From: Spiroplasma clarkii
Lineage (GTDB): Bacteria > Bacillota_I > Bacilli_A > Mycoplasmatales > Mycoplasmataceae
Length of the DNA: 64,000 nt
Direction of reading: 5' to 3'
Assembly (NCBI RefSeq): GCF_002795265.1
Contig: NZ_CP024870.1
Span: 1,364,001-1,428,000, forward strand
Shown here: in pieces, positions 34,629 to 44,061 of the stretch
Position numbering within the stretch: position 1 is the first letter of the stretch
Layout: every line of letters begins with the position of its first letter
The notes under the pieces: model-generated
What the model was told of the DNA's origin: nothing
Seen by the model: only the letters and a program-made list of their open reading frames with translations
Database searches by the model: none
Made by a program: the position numbers and the translations under genes

Positions 34629-34652
34629 CGCGTAATCTTATTTCATTACGCA
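34629..34652 (-). promoter_or_regulatory. Hairpin overlapping the uORF stop, upstream of potA
   Basis: Stem GCGTAAT-GAAATAAG-ATTACGC. The left arm contains the stop codon of the small upstream ORF; no T tract follows, so it is more likely a pausing or attenuator hairpin than a terminator. Confidence 0.4.
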
Positions 34653-34771
34653 ATCAGGAGGAGCTGTTCAGTTTCAAGTATTTTTTCAAATCATTCAGTT
34701 AGGGAATGTACTACATCCAATCATTCTGAAATTAAATATTGTGAAATATTTGTTACAGTTAAAAGTTTCAT
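34646..34771 (-). CDS. Small upstream ORF in the pot operon leader
   Basis: Possible 41-residue peptide beginning MKLLTVTNISQYL and ending EQLLLIA, with two UGA-encoded tryptophans. Ribosome site AGGAGG six bases before the ATG is better than that of potA. Another frame starting four bases upstream is also open but too close to the ribosome site. The peptide is amphipathic and acidic, without known motif. It lies between the operon promoter and potA, so a leader peptide is possible; a genuine small protein is the other option. Confidence 0.5.
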
Positions 34772-34801
34772 ACATTACCTCCTTTTGATTTTTACTTTTT
34801 A

Positions 34802-34829
34802 ATTATAATGAATAACTTGGCAAGTGCAA
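34802..34829 (-). promoter_or_regulatory. Promoter of the pot operon
   Basis: -10 TATAAT (34802-34807), 16-bp spacer, -35 TTGCAC (34824-34829). The transcript would begin about 25 nt before the uORF. Confidence 0.6.
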
Positions 34830-34901
34830 GTGAATTTTAAAAATTTATTAAAAATAAAAAAACTTTTGTGAGTGTTGTCCTAAAAAAGTTCCAAAATAAT
34901 C

Positions 34902-34930
34902 AAAAAACTCACAGTTAGACTGTGAGTTAA
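34902..34930 (-). terminator. Terminator after the HAD phosphatase gene
   Basis: Hairpin AACTCACAGT-CTA-ACTGTGAGTT followed by TTTT on the minus strand, overlapping the stop codon at 34927. Confidence 0.75.
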
Positions 34931-35754
34931 TTATCTTTTAAAATTATTTCTCTAATTTTATGGGCTACTCCTCCACATTTATGGTGAATGGTAACATCAT
35001 CAGCAACTTTTTTAACTTCACTTGAAGCATTACCCATAGCAATCCCTAAACCAGCTCATTTAATTGAACGAGCATCGTTTTGACCATCACCAAAGTACAT
35101 TACTTCACTTGGTTGAATTGCATATTCTCTGGCAACCTTTTCTAGGGCATGTTTTTTATCAACACCAACTGGTGAAATTTCAATATTAACTGTTTTATCT
35201 GAGACATAACTTCATGAATAAACTTCATATTTTTTTTGCTTAACTTTTTCAACTAAATTGTTCATATTAGCTCTTTTGCCACAAGCCAATATTTTATAAG
35301 CTCTTTGGTTCATCTCATCTTTACCATAAATTTTTGCTTTACGTTTTGAGATCTTTTTCATAAACCAAATAAACACTCCACGATTTTTAATTACATAAGT
35401 TATTTTTGGATCTTCAGAATATGAAAAACAATTAACTTTTGTTTTAACTGCAGTATCATAAATATATTTAACGTCATTAACAGAAAAAAGGGTTTCCTCA
35501 ATTAATTGAGGTTCACCAGCAGCATCAAATTTATAAGTGACACCCCCATTAAGACAAATTAGGTATTCTTGATGTTTATCAATACCAATTGTTCGTGCAA
35601 TGTCAATTGCACGTTTTAGATTACGTCCTGTAGCAATTGCTATTTTTATTCCTGTGGCTCTTGCTTCATTCAAAGCTGCAATGTTTTCACTTGGAACTGA
35701 CTTTTTTTTGCCCAATAATGTTCCATCAACATCTACTACAATTAATTTTACCAT
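34927..35754 (-). CDS. Cof-type HAD-IIB hydrolase
   Basis: Predicted 275-residue phosphatase of sugar phosphates or similar small metabolites in the cytoplasm. HAD motif I DVDGTLL at residue 8, motif II in IAIATGRN, motif III/IV FGDGQNDARS late in the chain, followed by GIAMGNAS, the usual Cof ending. Substrate cannot be told. It starts 14 bp after trxA and forms one unit with trxA and a second HAD gene. Ribosome site is weak (GGGAAATGG). Confidence 0.9.
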
Positions 35755-35768
35755 TTCCCTAGTGCTCC

Positions 35769-36071
35769 CTATTTTACCAATGCTAATAATTGGTCTTTAC
35801 CTAAAACTCCAACTTTTCTAGTTTCTTCTTTACCATCAACAATTTTTATGATTGTTGGGATTGAAGCAACTTCGAATCTATTTGCAATTTCTGGAAGTGC
35901 ATCAGTATCAACTTTTATAAAGTTAACTCCACTCACTTCAGTTGAAGCTTGTTCAAAAATTGGTCCTAACATTTTACATGGACCACATCAATCAGCATAG
36001 AAGTCAACTAAAGTAACTCCTTCGCTTGTTATTTTGTCAAATTCTTTGACTGTACTAATAATTTTTGCCAT
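35769..36071 (-). CDS. trxA: Thioredoxin
   Basis: 100-residue thioredoxin reducing protein disulfides in the cytoplasm, recycled by thioredoxin reductase. Active site WCGPC near residue 30, with the Trp coded by UGA, a strong sign of the mollicute code. Cis-proline region ASIPTI and the conserved VDTD segment are present. ATG 36071 follows GGAGAG. Lies between two Cof-type HAD genes with short gaps. Confidence 0.97.
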
Positions 36072-36083
36072 ATTTATCTCTCC

Positions 36084-36935
36084 TTAAAGTATGTATTTTT
36101 CTATAAAATCAGCAACTCCATTTTCATCATTTGTTTTTGTAATGTAAGCTGCATCTTCAAATAATTGGTCAATGGCATTGCCCATAGCTACTGGATATTG
36201 AGCAGCTTCAAACATTGGAATGTCATTAACACTATCCCCAAAACAAAAAACAGAAGTATTTTGTTCATTCAAATTTAAATAATCTAAGATTAGCTGTAAT
36301 GCTTCTCCCTTGTTAATTCCTTTTGGTGTTAGTTCATGAACTCGATCATAATAACGAATAGCACTTAACTCTTCATTGACAAATTCAAATTCTTGATAAA
36401 ATGCCTTAATTTCTTGTTCGCTAACACCTTTTTTAAGAACTATGGTCATATGGTTGATTGGTTCTGTTATTTCACCAAATTCAGTGACAACCTTATAATC
36501 CATATTCATTATATCACTTCAATAGCGAGAATTCTCACCAGCTCCATAAACATAAGTGGTATTATCTGCAAAATAATGAACTTTGTACTTGCCAACCTTA
36601 CCATATGTGTGTCTAAAGACACGTTCCACCATTGTCTGGCTAACATAAGCTTGACGAATTCAGTGGTTTTTCTTAAAGTCATAAATATGAGTTCCATTAT
36701 TTGCCACTGCAATACCTCCCAATTTATCTAAGCCTAAATATAGTGCTTGATGCTCAAAAGTATCTAAAGTACTACGAGCAGTAATTGGGATAAAATAGTG
36801 TCCAGATTTATAAACTTTTTTAACTATATCTTTTGTTTTTTGACTAAACTTATGACTTGACAATAGGGCTGTCCCATCTAAGTCTGAGAAAACTATTATA
36901 TTCTCTTTTAATTTTTTTCTAATGTTGTCTTTCAT
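36084..36935 (-). CDS. Cof-type HAD-IIB hydrolase
   Basis: Predicted 283-residue HAD phosphatase. Motif I DLDGTAL (residue 18), motif II IPITARS, motif IV FGDSVNDIPM then PVAMGNA. Paralogous in type, not close in sequence, to 34927-35754. It starts 81 bp after tRNA-Leu on the same strand and ends 12 bp before trxA. Substrate unknown. Confidence 0.9.
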
Positions 36936-37016
36936 TTCATCACCTTTACTTATTAATTATAACCTATTAATAAAAAATCACCCAAAAAATTATTTAGGTG
37001 ATGTTAGTTTCTATAA

Positions 37017-37101
37017 TGGTCCGGATTAAGGGACTTGAACCCCCACGTGTTACCACGCCAGATCCTAAGTCTGGTGCGTCTGCCAATTCCGCCAAATCCG
37101 G
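37017..37101 (-). tRNA. tRNA-Leu(TAG)
   Basis: 85-nt type II tRNA, acceptor CCGGATT/AATCCGG, anticodon loop CTTAGGA, long variable arm, encoded CCA. Confidence 0.96.
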
Positions 37102-37106
37102 ATGGA

Positions 37107-37182
<76 letters not shown>

Positions 37183-37221
37183 AAAATCAACAAAATAATA
37201 TTAACATAAAAAATCAAAATA

Positions 37222-37602
37222 TTACACAATTTCTTTATTTAGTTTCAGAATTAATAGACATGCTATTAAGATAATTATACACGCAATAAAGTTAATAAAC
37301 CAGAAAATTCAGGTCACAATCAATCATGAGAAGGCCACAATGAAAATAGTGGTAACAATACCAATAATTGCCCCAACCTGATTGGTTATTGGTTTTTTAG
37401 AGCAAACACAAACAATCATGGCAACAAAAACAGCACATAACAATAAGATCATTGCATATTCAGTGGCAGCTTCTCAATAATTTCCACCCTCAACCAAGTT
37501 CAAAAGAACCCTAACTTTATGTAAAAGTGCTAAGACTAAAACTTGATTTAGAAAGTAAAGACCAATACCAGTCCAAAATAAGATTATTTTTGTTTTTTTC
37601 AT
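37222..37602 (-). CDS. Small four-helix membrane protein between tRNA genes
   Basis: Predicted 126-residue hydrophobic protein, MKKTKIILFWTGIGLYF at the start, with about four membrane segments and a lysine-rich end. ATG 37602 chosen from AGGTGTACT before it; a longer frame upstream has no ribosome site. It sits within a same-strand tRNA cluster, between tRNA-Thr and tRNA-Lys, so it is probably on the tRNA transcript. No family recognised. Confidence 0.75.
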
Positions 37603-37667
37603 AGTACACCTCAAATAGATTATTACACAAAAAAAATCCCTTTGGCAAGAGATTTCAAATTCGCACA

Positions 37668-37743
37668 TGGTGCTGATGATAGGACTTGAACCTACAACCT
37701 ACTGATTACAAGTCAGTTGCTCTGCCAATTGAGCCACATCAGC
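37668..37743 (-). tRNA. tRNA-Thr(TGT)
   Basis: Acceptor GCTGATG/CATCAGC, anticodon loop TTGTAAT, encoded CCA. Confidence 0.97.
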
Positions 37744-37753
37744 ATAAATAAAA

Positions 37754-37829
37754 TGGTGGAGTGCGACGGGATCGAACCGCCGACCGTCTGCTTGTAAGGC
37801 AGGAGCTCTCCCAGCTGAGCTAGCACTCC
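37754..37829 (-). tRNA. tRNA-Val(TAC)
   Basis: Acceptor GGAGTGC/GCACTCC, anticodon loop TTACAAG, encoded CCA. Confidence 0.97.
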
Positions 37830-37852
37830 ACATATAAAGAAATATAAAAATA

Positions 37853-37928
37853 TGGTAGCCTGTACGGGGTTCGAACCCGTGTATGCACGGATGAAAACCG
37901 TGTGTGTTAACCGCTTCACCAACAGGCC
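37853..37928 (-). tRNA. tRNA-Glu(TTC)
   Basis: Acceptor GGCCTGT, anticodon loop TTTTCAT, encoded CCA. Confidence 0.97.
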
Positions 37929-37944
37929 ATACATAAAAAAATAA

Positions 37945-38020
37945 TGGCGGCTTTTGTAGGACTCGAACCTACGACCGATCGGTTAACAGCCGAGCGCTCT
38001 ACCAACTGAGCTAAAAAGCC
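37945..38020 (-). tRNA. tRNA-Asn(GTT)
   Basis: Acceptor GGCTTTT/AAAAGCC, anticodon loop TGTTAAC, discriminator G, encoded CCA; first gene of the Asn-Glu-Val-Thr-Lys-Leu cluster. Confidence 0.97.
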
Positions 38021-38049
38021 AATTTGTAATTGTTAAAATATACTCATTT

Positions 38050-38079
38050 ATAATAGCATACTTTTTAATTTGAAATCAA
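38050..38079 (-). promoter_or_regulatory. Promoter of the tRNA-Asn cluster
   Basis: -10 TATTAT (38050-38055) and -35 TTGATT (38074-38079), 18-bp spacer, about 30 bp before tRNA-Asn. Confidence 0.45.
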
Positions 38080-38254
38080 CAAATTTTAATTTTTTTTGCA
38101 TTTACTTTAATGCTTTAATATTTTATATATAAATTAATTAAATTACAATATATTTTAAAAAAAATTACTTTTTTTTATGCCAAAATTGCTATGATTACCT
38201 AGTTAATCTTAAAAGATACCCTTTAAATAAAGGTTTTTAGTCTTCAAGCCAAAT

Positions 38255-38282
38255 TAAAAAACACTAGTTTTAACTAGTGTTA
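38255..38282 (-). terminator. Terminator after ktrB
   Basis: Hairpin AACACTAGTT-AA-AACTAGTGTT with a T-rich tail on the minus strand, overlapping the ktrB stop. Confidence 0.7.
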
Positions 38283-39938
38283 ACCAATGGTCACATCTTC
38301 TTCTAAGTAACCAAAATTGTGTTTGGTTTTAGGTTTAACAAAGGCTAGTAGAGTGTTTGAAATTCCAAGTTGTCCAATAAACATTGTTAGAACTAAAATT
38401 ATCTTGCTAATAACTCCCATGGCTAAAATTTCACTATTATCAAATGGTTGGAACCCAACTGTCCCAAAAGCACTACAAACATAAACTATTAGTTCAATAA
38501 TTGTGTAGTTGGTTCCAGCAATTGTTGGATCTAAATCTCAGAGCATTTTATTTGAATCAATGTAAACAACAAAAATACTACTTACTACTACAAAAATTGA
38601 GATAAAAACTACTACAAAACTACGGCGCACTGTTTTTTCTGGGATTTTTTTATGAAAGGATTCTACTGATTGTTTATTTCTCATAACTGCAAAAATTGCA
38701 AAAACACAAATCCCAAAAGTGGTAGTACGAATTCCCCCAGCTGTTGATGATGGGGCAGAACCAATGAACATCCAAAATGCCATAATTAGTTTGCTTCCAG
38801 CAGTGAAATTATTAACTGAAACTGTTGAAAACCCTGCATTACGACAAGAAGTTACATTAAAGATAATGTCAAAGACTCAAGCAAAAGTACTTCTTTTTTC
38901 AACACCATTATAAATAATTAAACTCTTTTCATAAGTGGCCACTTCTGAAATTACCACTAAAATTGGGCCTAGAACAAGTAAAATTGAATAAATTAAAAAG
39001 TTTATTTTAGTAAATAATGAAAAGCGATATTCTTTTCCCTCTTTATGAGCTTTTATTTTTCGCTTAATATCTGTATAAGTTGGGTAACCTAAACCACCAA
39101 TAATTCATTGAAACATAAAAATAACCTGAATAAAGTATGATTCTTGACCTGGTTGATTATAGGGTTGCAATGAGGCATTACTTAAAATGTCAAAACCTGC
39201 ATTATTAACAGCACTAATTGAGTGAAAAATTGCAGCTCAACCTGATTTGGCAAAATCATGATAGGGATTATTAACTACAAATTCTGTTGTAGACATTGGT
39301 GTAAAGTAGAATCCAAAGAACAAGACAAACATTCCAAAAATTTCAACTGCAGTTAGGAAAATAAAAGCATCCTTAATCATTTCAACTGTATTTCCTAAGG
39401 TTCCAGCCCCTCTTTCAGTTCCAGCCACATTTTGATCATCTACTGAAACTTTTTTGTTTAACATCGATAGCAGCACTATTTTCAAGGTTAACAACCCAAC
39501 TCCACCAATTTTGATCATAATCAAAATAAAAACTTGTCCCCAAATACTGTAATCTACATGTGTATCTAAGGTTGTAATTCCTGTGTCAGAAATTGCACTT
39601 GATGCTGTAAACATACCAGTTATCATGTCTCATTCTTGTCCACTAGCCACCACAACCCCTGGAATACTTAGTAAAAATCCACCAATTAAGATTGCTAATA
39701 AGTAACCAAAAATAATTCTACCGCTTACTTTAGAAAAAGGTCATCAAGATTTTAGTTTTTTAAAGAAGCTTAATTGGACTTTTTGTTGTCTAATTTCAGC
39801 TTTGGTTCGGCTTTTTATTTGTCTTTTATTATGTTTTTTTGCTTTACGCAAATTTCTTTTTGCTTTTAAACCAGTTTTTTTCTCAAGACTATCTTGATTG
39901 TCTTCAACAAGCTTGGATTTAGCTTCATTATTTTCCAA
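38280..39938 (-). CDS. ktrB: Potassium uptake membrane subunit, KtrB/TrkH family
   Basis: Predicted 552-residue K+ channel-like subunit. An N-terminal basic, lysine/arginine-rich cytoplasmic tail of about 65 residues precedes the membrane part, where the pore-loop pattern TASSAISDTGITTLDT and a later SAPSSTAGGIRTTTFG match TrkH/KtrB glycine-containing filter loops. It starts at TTG, chosen because GGAGG lies seven bases upstream and no ATG is suitably placed. It is transcribed divergently from ktrA, which encodes the regulatory subunit, and the two share one promoter region. Confidence 0.92.
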
Positions 39939-39971
39939 AACTCTACCTCCTACCTTTTTATAAAAACCTAC

Positions 39972-40014
39972 CTTAAATTATACAACAATATAAAAAAGAG
40001 TTGTATAATTTAAG
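39972..40014. promoter_or_regulatory. Palindromic divergent promoter of ktrB and ktrA
   Basis: Perfect 15-bp inverted repeat CTTAAATTATACAAC / GTTGTATAATTTAAG, arms at 39972-39986 and 40000-40014, 13 bp apart. Each arm contains a TATAAT -10 (minus 39977-39982, plus 40004-40009), so one dyad carries both divergent promoters. Confidence 0.7.
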
Positions 40015-40040
40015 AGATATTGAAATTAGAGGTAAAAAAT

Positions 40041-40730
40041 ATGGCTAAAAAGAAAAGTTTTGCAATTATTGGTGCTAACCGTTTTGGTTTAGCAGTAGCC
40101 CAAGAACTTGAAGAAAAAAAGCAATCAGTTAAATTATTTGATATTAATGAAGAAAAACTAAATCTCTATATTTCTGAATATGAATCAATTGATGGAATCA
40201 TTATGGATACTACCAATAAAGTAGCTTTAGAAAAAAATGGGATTATTCAATATGACTATGTAATTGTTTGTTTTGGTTCAAATATGGAAGCAAGTATTTT
40301 AACAATTTTAAACTTAATTGACTTAGGAGTGGACAATATTATAGTTAATGCCCGAGATTTTAACCATAAAAGAATTTTAATGGCTTTAGGAATTGAAGAG
40401 GATTCAATTGTAATACCCGATGAAATTACAGGAAAACTTATTGCCACCAAGTCCTTATTTGACATTGAGGGACAAGTACAATCAACTGATGGAGATTATA
40501 GTTTCACCAATATCATTGTAAATGATGCCAAAGTTATTGGACGTTCAATTAGTGAATCGGGTTTAACTTCAAATCGTGATTTTACAATTGTACAAATTAA
40601 AAGAAGTGGAAAAGTCGTTATTCCTGATGAATACACCATTCTAAAAAAAGATGATTTACTAGTTATTTTTGCAAAAAACAACATTATTCGTGATTTAACC
40701 ATTAAAATTAGGGGTGAAGAAGAACTCTAA
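40041..40730 (+). CDS. ktrA: Potassium uptake regulatory subunit, KtrA/TrkA family
   Basis: Predicted 229-residue cytoplasmic RCK protein. Rossmann fold FAIIGANRFGLAVAQEL (the usual G-x-G-x-x-G appears as G-A-N-R-F-G), an acidic residue ending strand 2 (LFDIN), then a TrkA-C domain ending KKDDLLVIFAK. It gates KtrB by binding nucleotides. ATG 40041 chosen: GAGGT precedes it, while the TTG seven codons upstream has none. Followed by a strong terminator. Confidence 0.94.
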   Translation: MAKKKSFAIIGANRFGLAVAQELEEKKQSVKLFDINEEKLNLYISEYESIDGIIMDTTNKVALEKNGIIQYDYVIVCFGSNMEASILTILNLIDLGVDNIIVNARDFNHKRILMALGIEEDSIVIPDEITGKLIATKSLFDIEGQVQSTDGDYSFTNIIVNDAKVIGRSISESGLTSNRDFTIVQIKRSGKVVIPDEYTILKKDDLLVIFAKNNIIRDLTIKIRGEEEL

Positions 40731-40754
40731 AATGTTCTTGCAAATAACTTAAGA

Positions 40755-40784
40755 TAAAAAAACAGCAGTTTTACTGCTGTTTTA
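40755..40784. terminator. Bidirectional terminator between ktrA and a lipoprotein gene
   Basis: Hairpin AAACAGCAG-TTTTA-CTGCTGTTT with A/T tracts on both sides, between convergent genes. Confidence 0.8.
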
Positions 40785-40789
40785 TTGAT

Positions 40790-41356
40790 TTATTCATTAT
40801 TCTTAAAATCATTTATTCTAGTTCAATCAACAATGGCTTTATAAAACTCAAATGTTGTTCTTGTTAAGGCCGTATCTTTTAGTTCAGTATTGTTAAAATT
40901 TTTTTTAACCAAATCTTCCAACTCATTAATTGCTGCTTTTGAGGATTCAATTAATTGACTATCAGCACTTTTGGGCATAAAGCTAATACCTTTAATTTGA
41001 TCAAAATTAAAATCAGCTCCAATTTCAGAATCTAAAAACATGCTAAATTTCACAATTAGTGCAGACACCTTTGAGGTCACTTGCATATAAAATTGCGCAT
41101 CAGCTGAAAGTCTGATAGCTGAAGGTCATGAATTTAAGGCCTCTCCATATGACTCTGTCAGAACACTATGAATTTCCTTGGCTTCATCCAATTCATCAAT
41201 TTGATAATGTATCAATTCTAATAAACTTTCTTCAGAATTTGGTTGAAATCTAAATGGTCTTGCTCTTGAAATTGCTGGAGCAGAACTACAAGCGACTGGA
41301 TTTGAAACTGCAATTAGTAGTGATGTTGCTGCTAAACTTGCCAAGATTTTTTTCAT
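40790..41356 (-). CDS. Small lipoprotein
   Basis: Predicted 188-residue lipoprotein with signal peptide MKKILASLAATSLLIAV and lipobox PVAC. The mature part is a short helical protein with no motif I know. AGAGGAG precedes the ATG. Single-gene unit, convergent with ktrA. Function unknown. Confidence 0.82.
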
Positions 41357-41448
41357 TTTGTCTCCTCTTTCATAACAGATAATGTACGAACTTTATCTTT
41401 AAGTTTAGTTATATTATATAGATATTTAAAATATTCTACAATAAGTTA

Positions 41449-41472
41449 AAAATAATGGTAACCCATTATTTT
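41449..41472 (-). terminator. Terminator after the ABC exporter permease
   Basis: Hairpin AAAATAATGG-GTTA-CCATTATTTT overlapping the stop codon at 41466. Confidence 0.55.
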
Positions 41473-43106
41473 CTAATATTTTTTTCAAAAAATCTTGAAC
41501 CTAATCATAATAATACAATCCCTATTATGAACAAAGCAATGTGATAAGCAACAGAACTATATGTTGTCCCATAAACTTTCTTGTTCTTTGTGGTATTTAA
41601 AGCAATTTGGTTGAAACTACCTTCTGAGGCATTTTCATTATAGAATCGATTTCCTCGATAATATGTTGCAAAATTAACTCCAGCTCCATAGTTATTATCA
41701 ACATAATGATCAAGTTTATTTAATAAACGGTTTGGATTTGCACTTATTTCTGCTGTCATAATTCAGGGCAATAAACTCAAAATTGTTCTTGCTTTTGCCA
41801 AGGTTAATGTATTATAAATTTCAATTTTATATGCTGAATTGGCTTGATAAACCAATTTTGCAATAGCCTCGTTCCAAACCTTTAACCCAACAGGAGTTTC
41901 AGTGGTTTCATTTAAGCTTTTATTAATATATCCTATAACACCATATTCTCTAACATCAAAATTAGATAAATCATAACTAATTGGATAGAAGTTTGAATTC
42001 ATCTCACTAACAACAAAATCTCTAACAAACTGATTGAAGTTATCTACTCCAGGATGGTCTTGACCATATTTGCTGTTAATCAAGGCTATAACTTTATCTA
42101 GTTCCTCTAAAGTAAAAGCAGCTTTTGCTTTTGATGAAGGTATTCAACTATAAATTGATTTACCATAATCTCTTGATAATGTATCCTCTTGTATTAAATC
42201 TTGATTAATTTTATATAATTCAGTATTTTTAAAATCCTCACTTAATTCTAAAACAATAGGATTTTCAGAATCCTGAATCAATTCAAGAAGTTCGCTCAAA
42301 TGGTCAATATCACTTTGGTTTAATAAACCCAATGCTAAAGGTAATCATTTAGAAAGTTGGTTTTCTTCATCTTCAGCAACAACATAATCATTGTAATAAT
42401 GAGATTCAGTCAACAATTTATTAATTAATGAATCATCAACTTGATAGTACTCAAAGACTTTATCAGTAATTAAACTGGTTCTGATATTTTGGGGAACAAA
42501 CATTTCTAATTCTTTATTACTAAACAAAATTGGTGCAAGCATATAAAAAATTAGTGAACCAAGCATTGTTAATATCAAGTAAATATTCAAAGCTACTGAA
42601 ATAACTTTATTAAAGCCCAACCCAAAAAAGAAAGAGAAAATCCCCAAATTAATCAGTGAAAGGACAAAAACTAGGAAAAATAATAATGGTAAATTATTCA
42701 ATTGTTGTGGTTCATAAGCTGCTAGAAAGATAATGTTAATTACTAAGAATATTAAATTTAGCGATGTGGTAATTACTAAACTTGCAAGCAGCCTTGAAAA
42801 AAGAATTTGCTTTGTAGTACGTCCCTTTCGTAATTCCATATTTAAAACTTGATATTGTCTTTCATTTATATAATTATAAGTACAATCAGTAAGTAAGAAA
42901 ATGAATTGGGGTAGTAGTCAAAAAGTAAAAATTTGATTACGACTATTCAGAGATGCTAAATCTCCCTCTGCTCCTCATAATACTGATAAACCAATTAAAA
43001 TTGCAAGAAATATGATTACTACAAATCAATTCCAAAAATTTTTAATGCTTTTTACTAAAGAATGCTTAAAGATTGTGATATCAAATATGGATAGTTTGTT
43101 TTTCAT
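41466..43106 (-). CDS. ABC-type exporter membrane protein
   Basis: Predicted 546-residue membrane protein, partner of the ATPase at 43167-43937. Membrane helices near 25-50, 110-130, 140-165, 170-190 and at the very C-terminus (SVAYHIALFIIGIVLL), with a hydrophilic domain of about 300 residues between the fourth and last helix. The layout is like ABC-2 permeases with a large outer domain, though no signature is decisive. GAGGAGC precedes ATG 43106. It starts 60 bp after the ATPase gene. Substrate unknown. Confidence 0.78.
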
Positions 43107-43166
43107 TGTTAATTGCTCCTCAATATCTAAATTAATCGTATATTTTATTACAAAAAAAATAAATTC

Positions 43167-43937
43167 TTATTTTTTTGAATTAGTTTGATTTTTATACATG
43201 TCTTTTAATAGATCTTTATTAATTATTGGTTTATCACTTGTAAATGCTTTGTCATAAACTTCATAAATATTTTCTGTTTCTGAGTTAAATTTATCATCAT
43301 AAACCACTTTACCTTTTTCTAAAAAAATTAAGCAATTAGCAAACTTTTCTAGTTCCTCAATTTGATGTGTGGTTATCAAAATGATTAGACCTAGGTTACC
43401 AGCTAATTCTTTTAAAAGTTCAATAAATTCCCTCTTAGCTTTAATGTCCACATTAGATGTTGGTTCATCCAAAAATAAGATTTTTGGTTTCGTAACCAAA
43501 ACTGCAGCTAAAAGTGCTCTTTTTTGCATTCCACTTGAAAGTTGGCTAAATTTTGATTTCATTTGTTGACCCAAAGATAGTGCCTTAACTACATCTTTGA
43601 ATAGATTTTTAAATTCTGCATGTTTTGCTTTCGGAAAAGTTAGTTGATAATTATATCAACAATAATCTATTATCTTAAAATCTTTGGGGAAGTTATTTTG
43701 ATCTGGGAAGAACTCCATTTCTTTTAAATTATCTTTGCTAATTGATTCACCATCAATTAGAATCTCCCCTTCGTCAATGCGATATTCATTGAAAATTGCT
43801 TTGATAGTTGTGGTTTTCCCAGCCCCATTTGTTCCAACAAACCCAGCAATATCACCTTCATTTAAGGTAAATGAAATATCATCTAACACCAACACATCAT
43901 CAAAAGATTTTTTCAAGTTTTTTACTTCTAATTTCAT
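43167..43937 (-). CDS. ABC transporter ATP-binding protein
   Basis: Predicted 256-residue ATPase. Walker A GTNGAGKTT, signature LSSGMQKR, Walker B ILFLDEPTS, switch His in TTHQIEELE. The short N-terminal domain and C-terminal helix fit ABC-2-type exporter ATPases (drug, antibiotic or lipoprotein-linked). AAAGGGAG lies before ATG 43937 and a TATAAT lies at 43958-43963 on the minus strand. It forms a two-gene unit with the following permease. Confidence 0.92.
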
Positions 43938-44035
43938 TAATCTACTCCCTTTTAAATATTATACATAAAAAACACTCACGGGTTTTGACAATTGACATTA
44001 AAATAAATCTGTAAATTTTTTTCACAATCAAATTA

Positions 44036-44059
44036 AAAACCTGCACTACTGCAGGTTTT
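44036..44059 (-). terminator. Terminator after gatB
   Basis: Hairpin AAAACCTGCA-GTAG-TGCAGGTTTT, three bases past the gatB stop, T-rich beyond. Confidence 0.8.
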
Positions 44060-44061
44060 CT

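Noticed and set aside
34927-36935. The two HAD genes as a recent duplication
   Set aside because: They share only family motifs; overall sequences differ too much for recent duplication.
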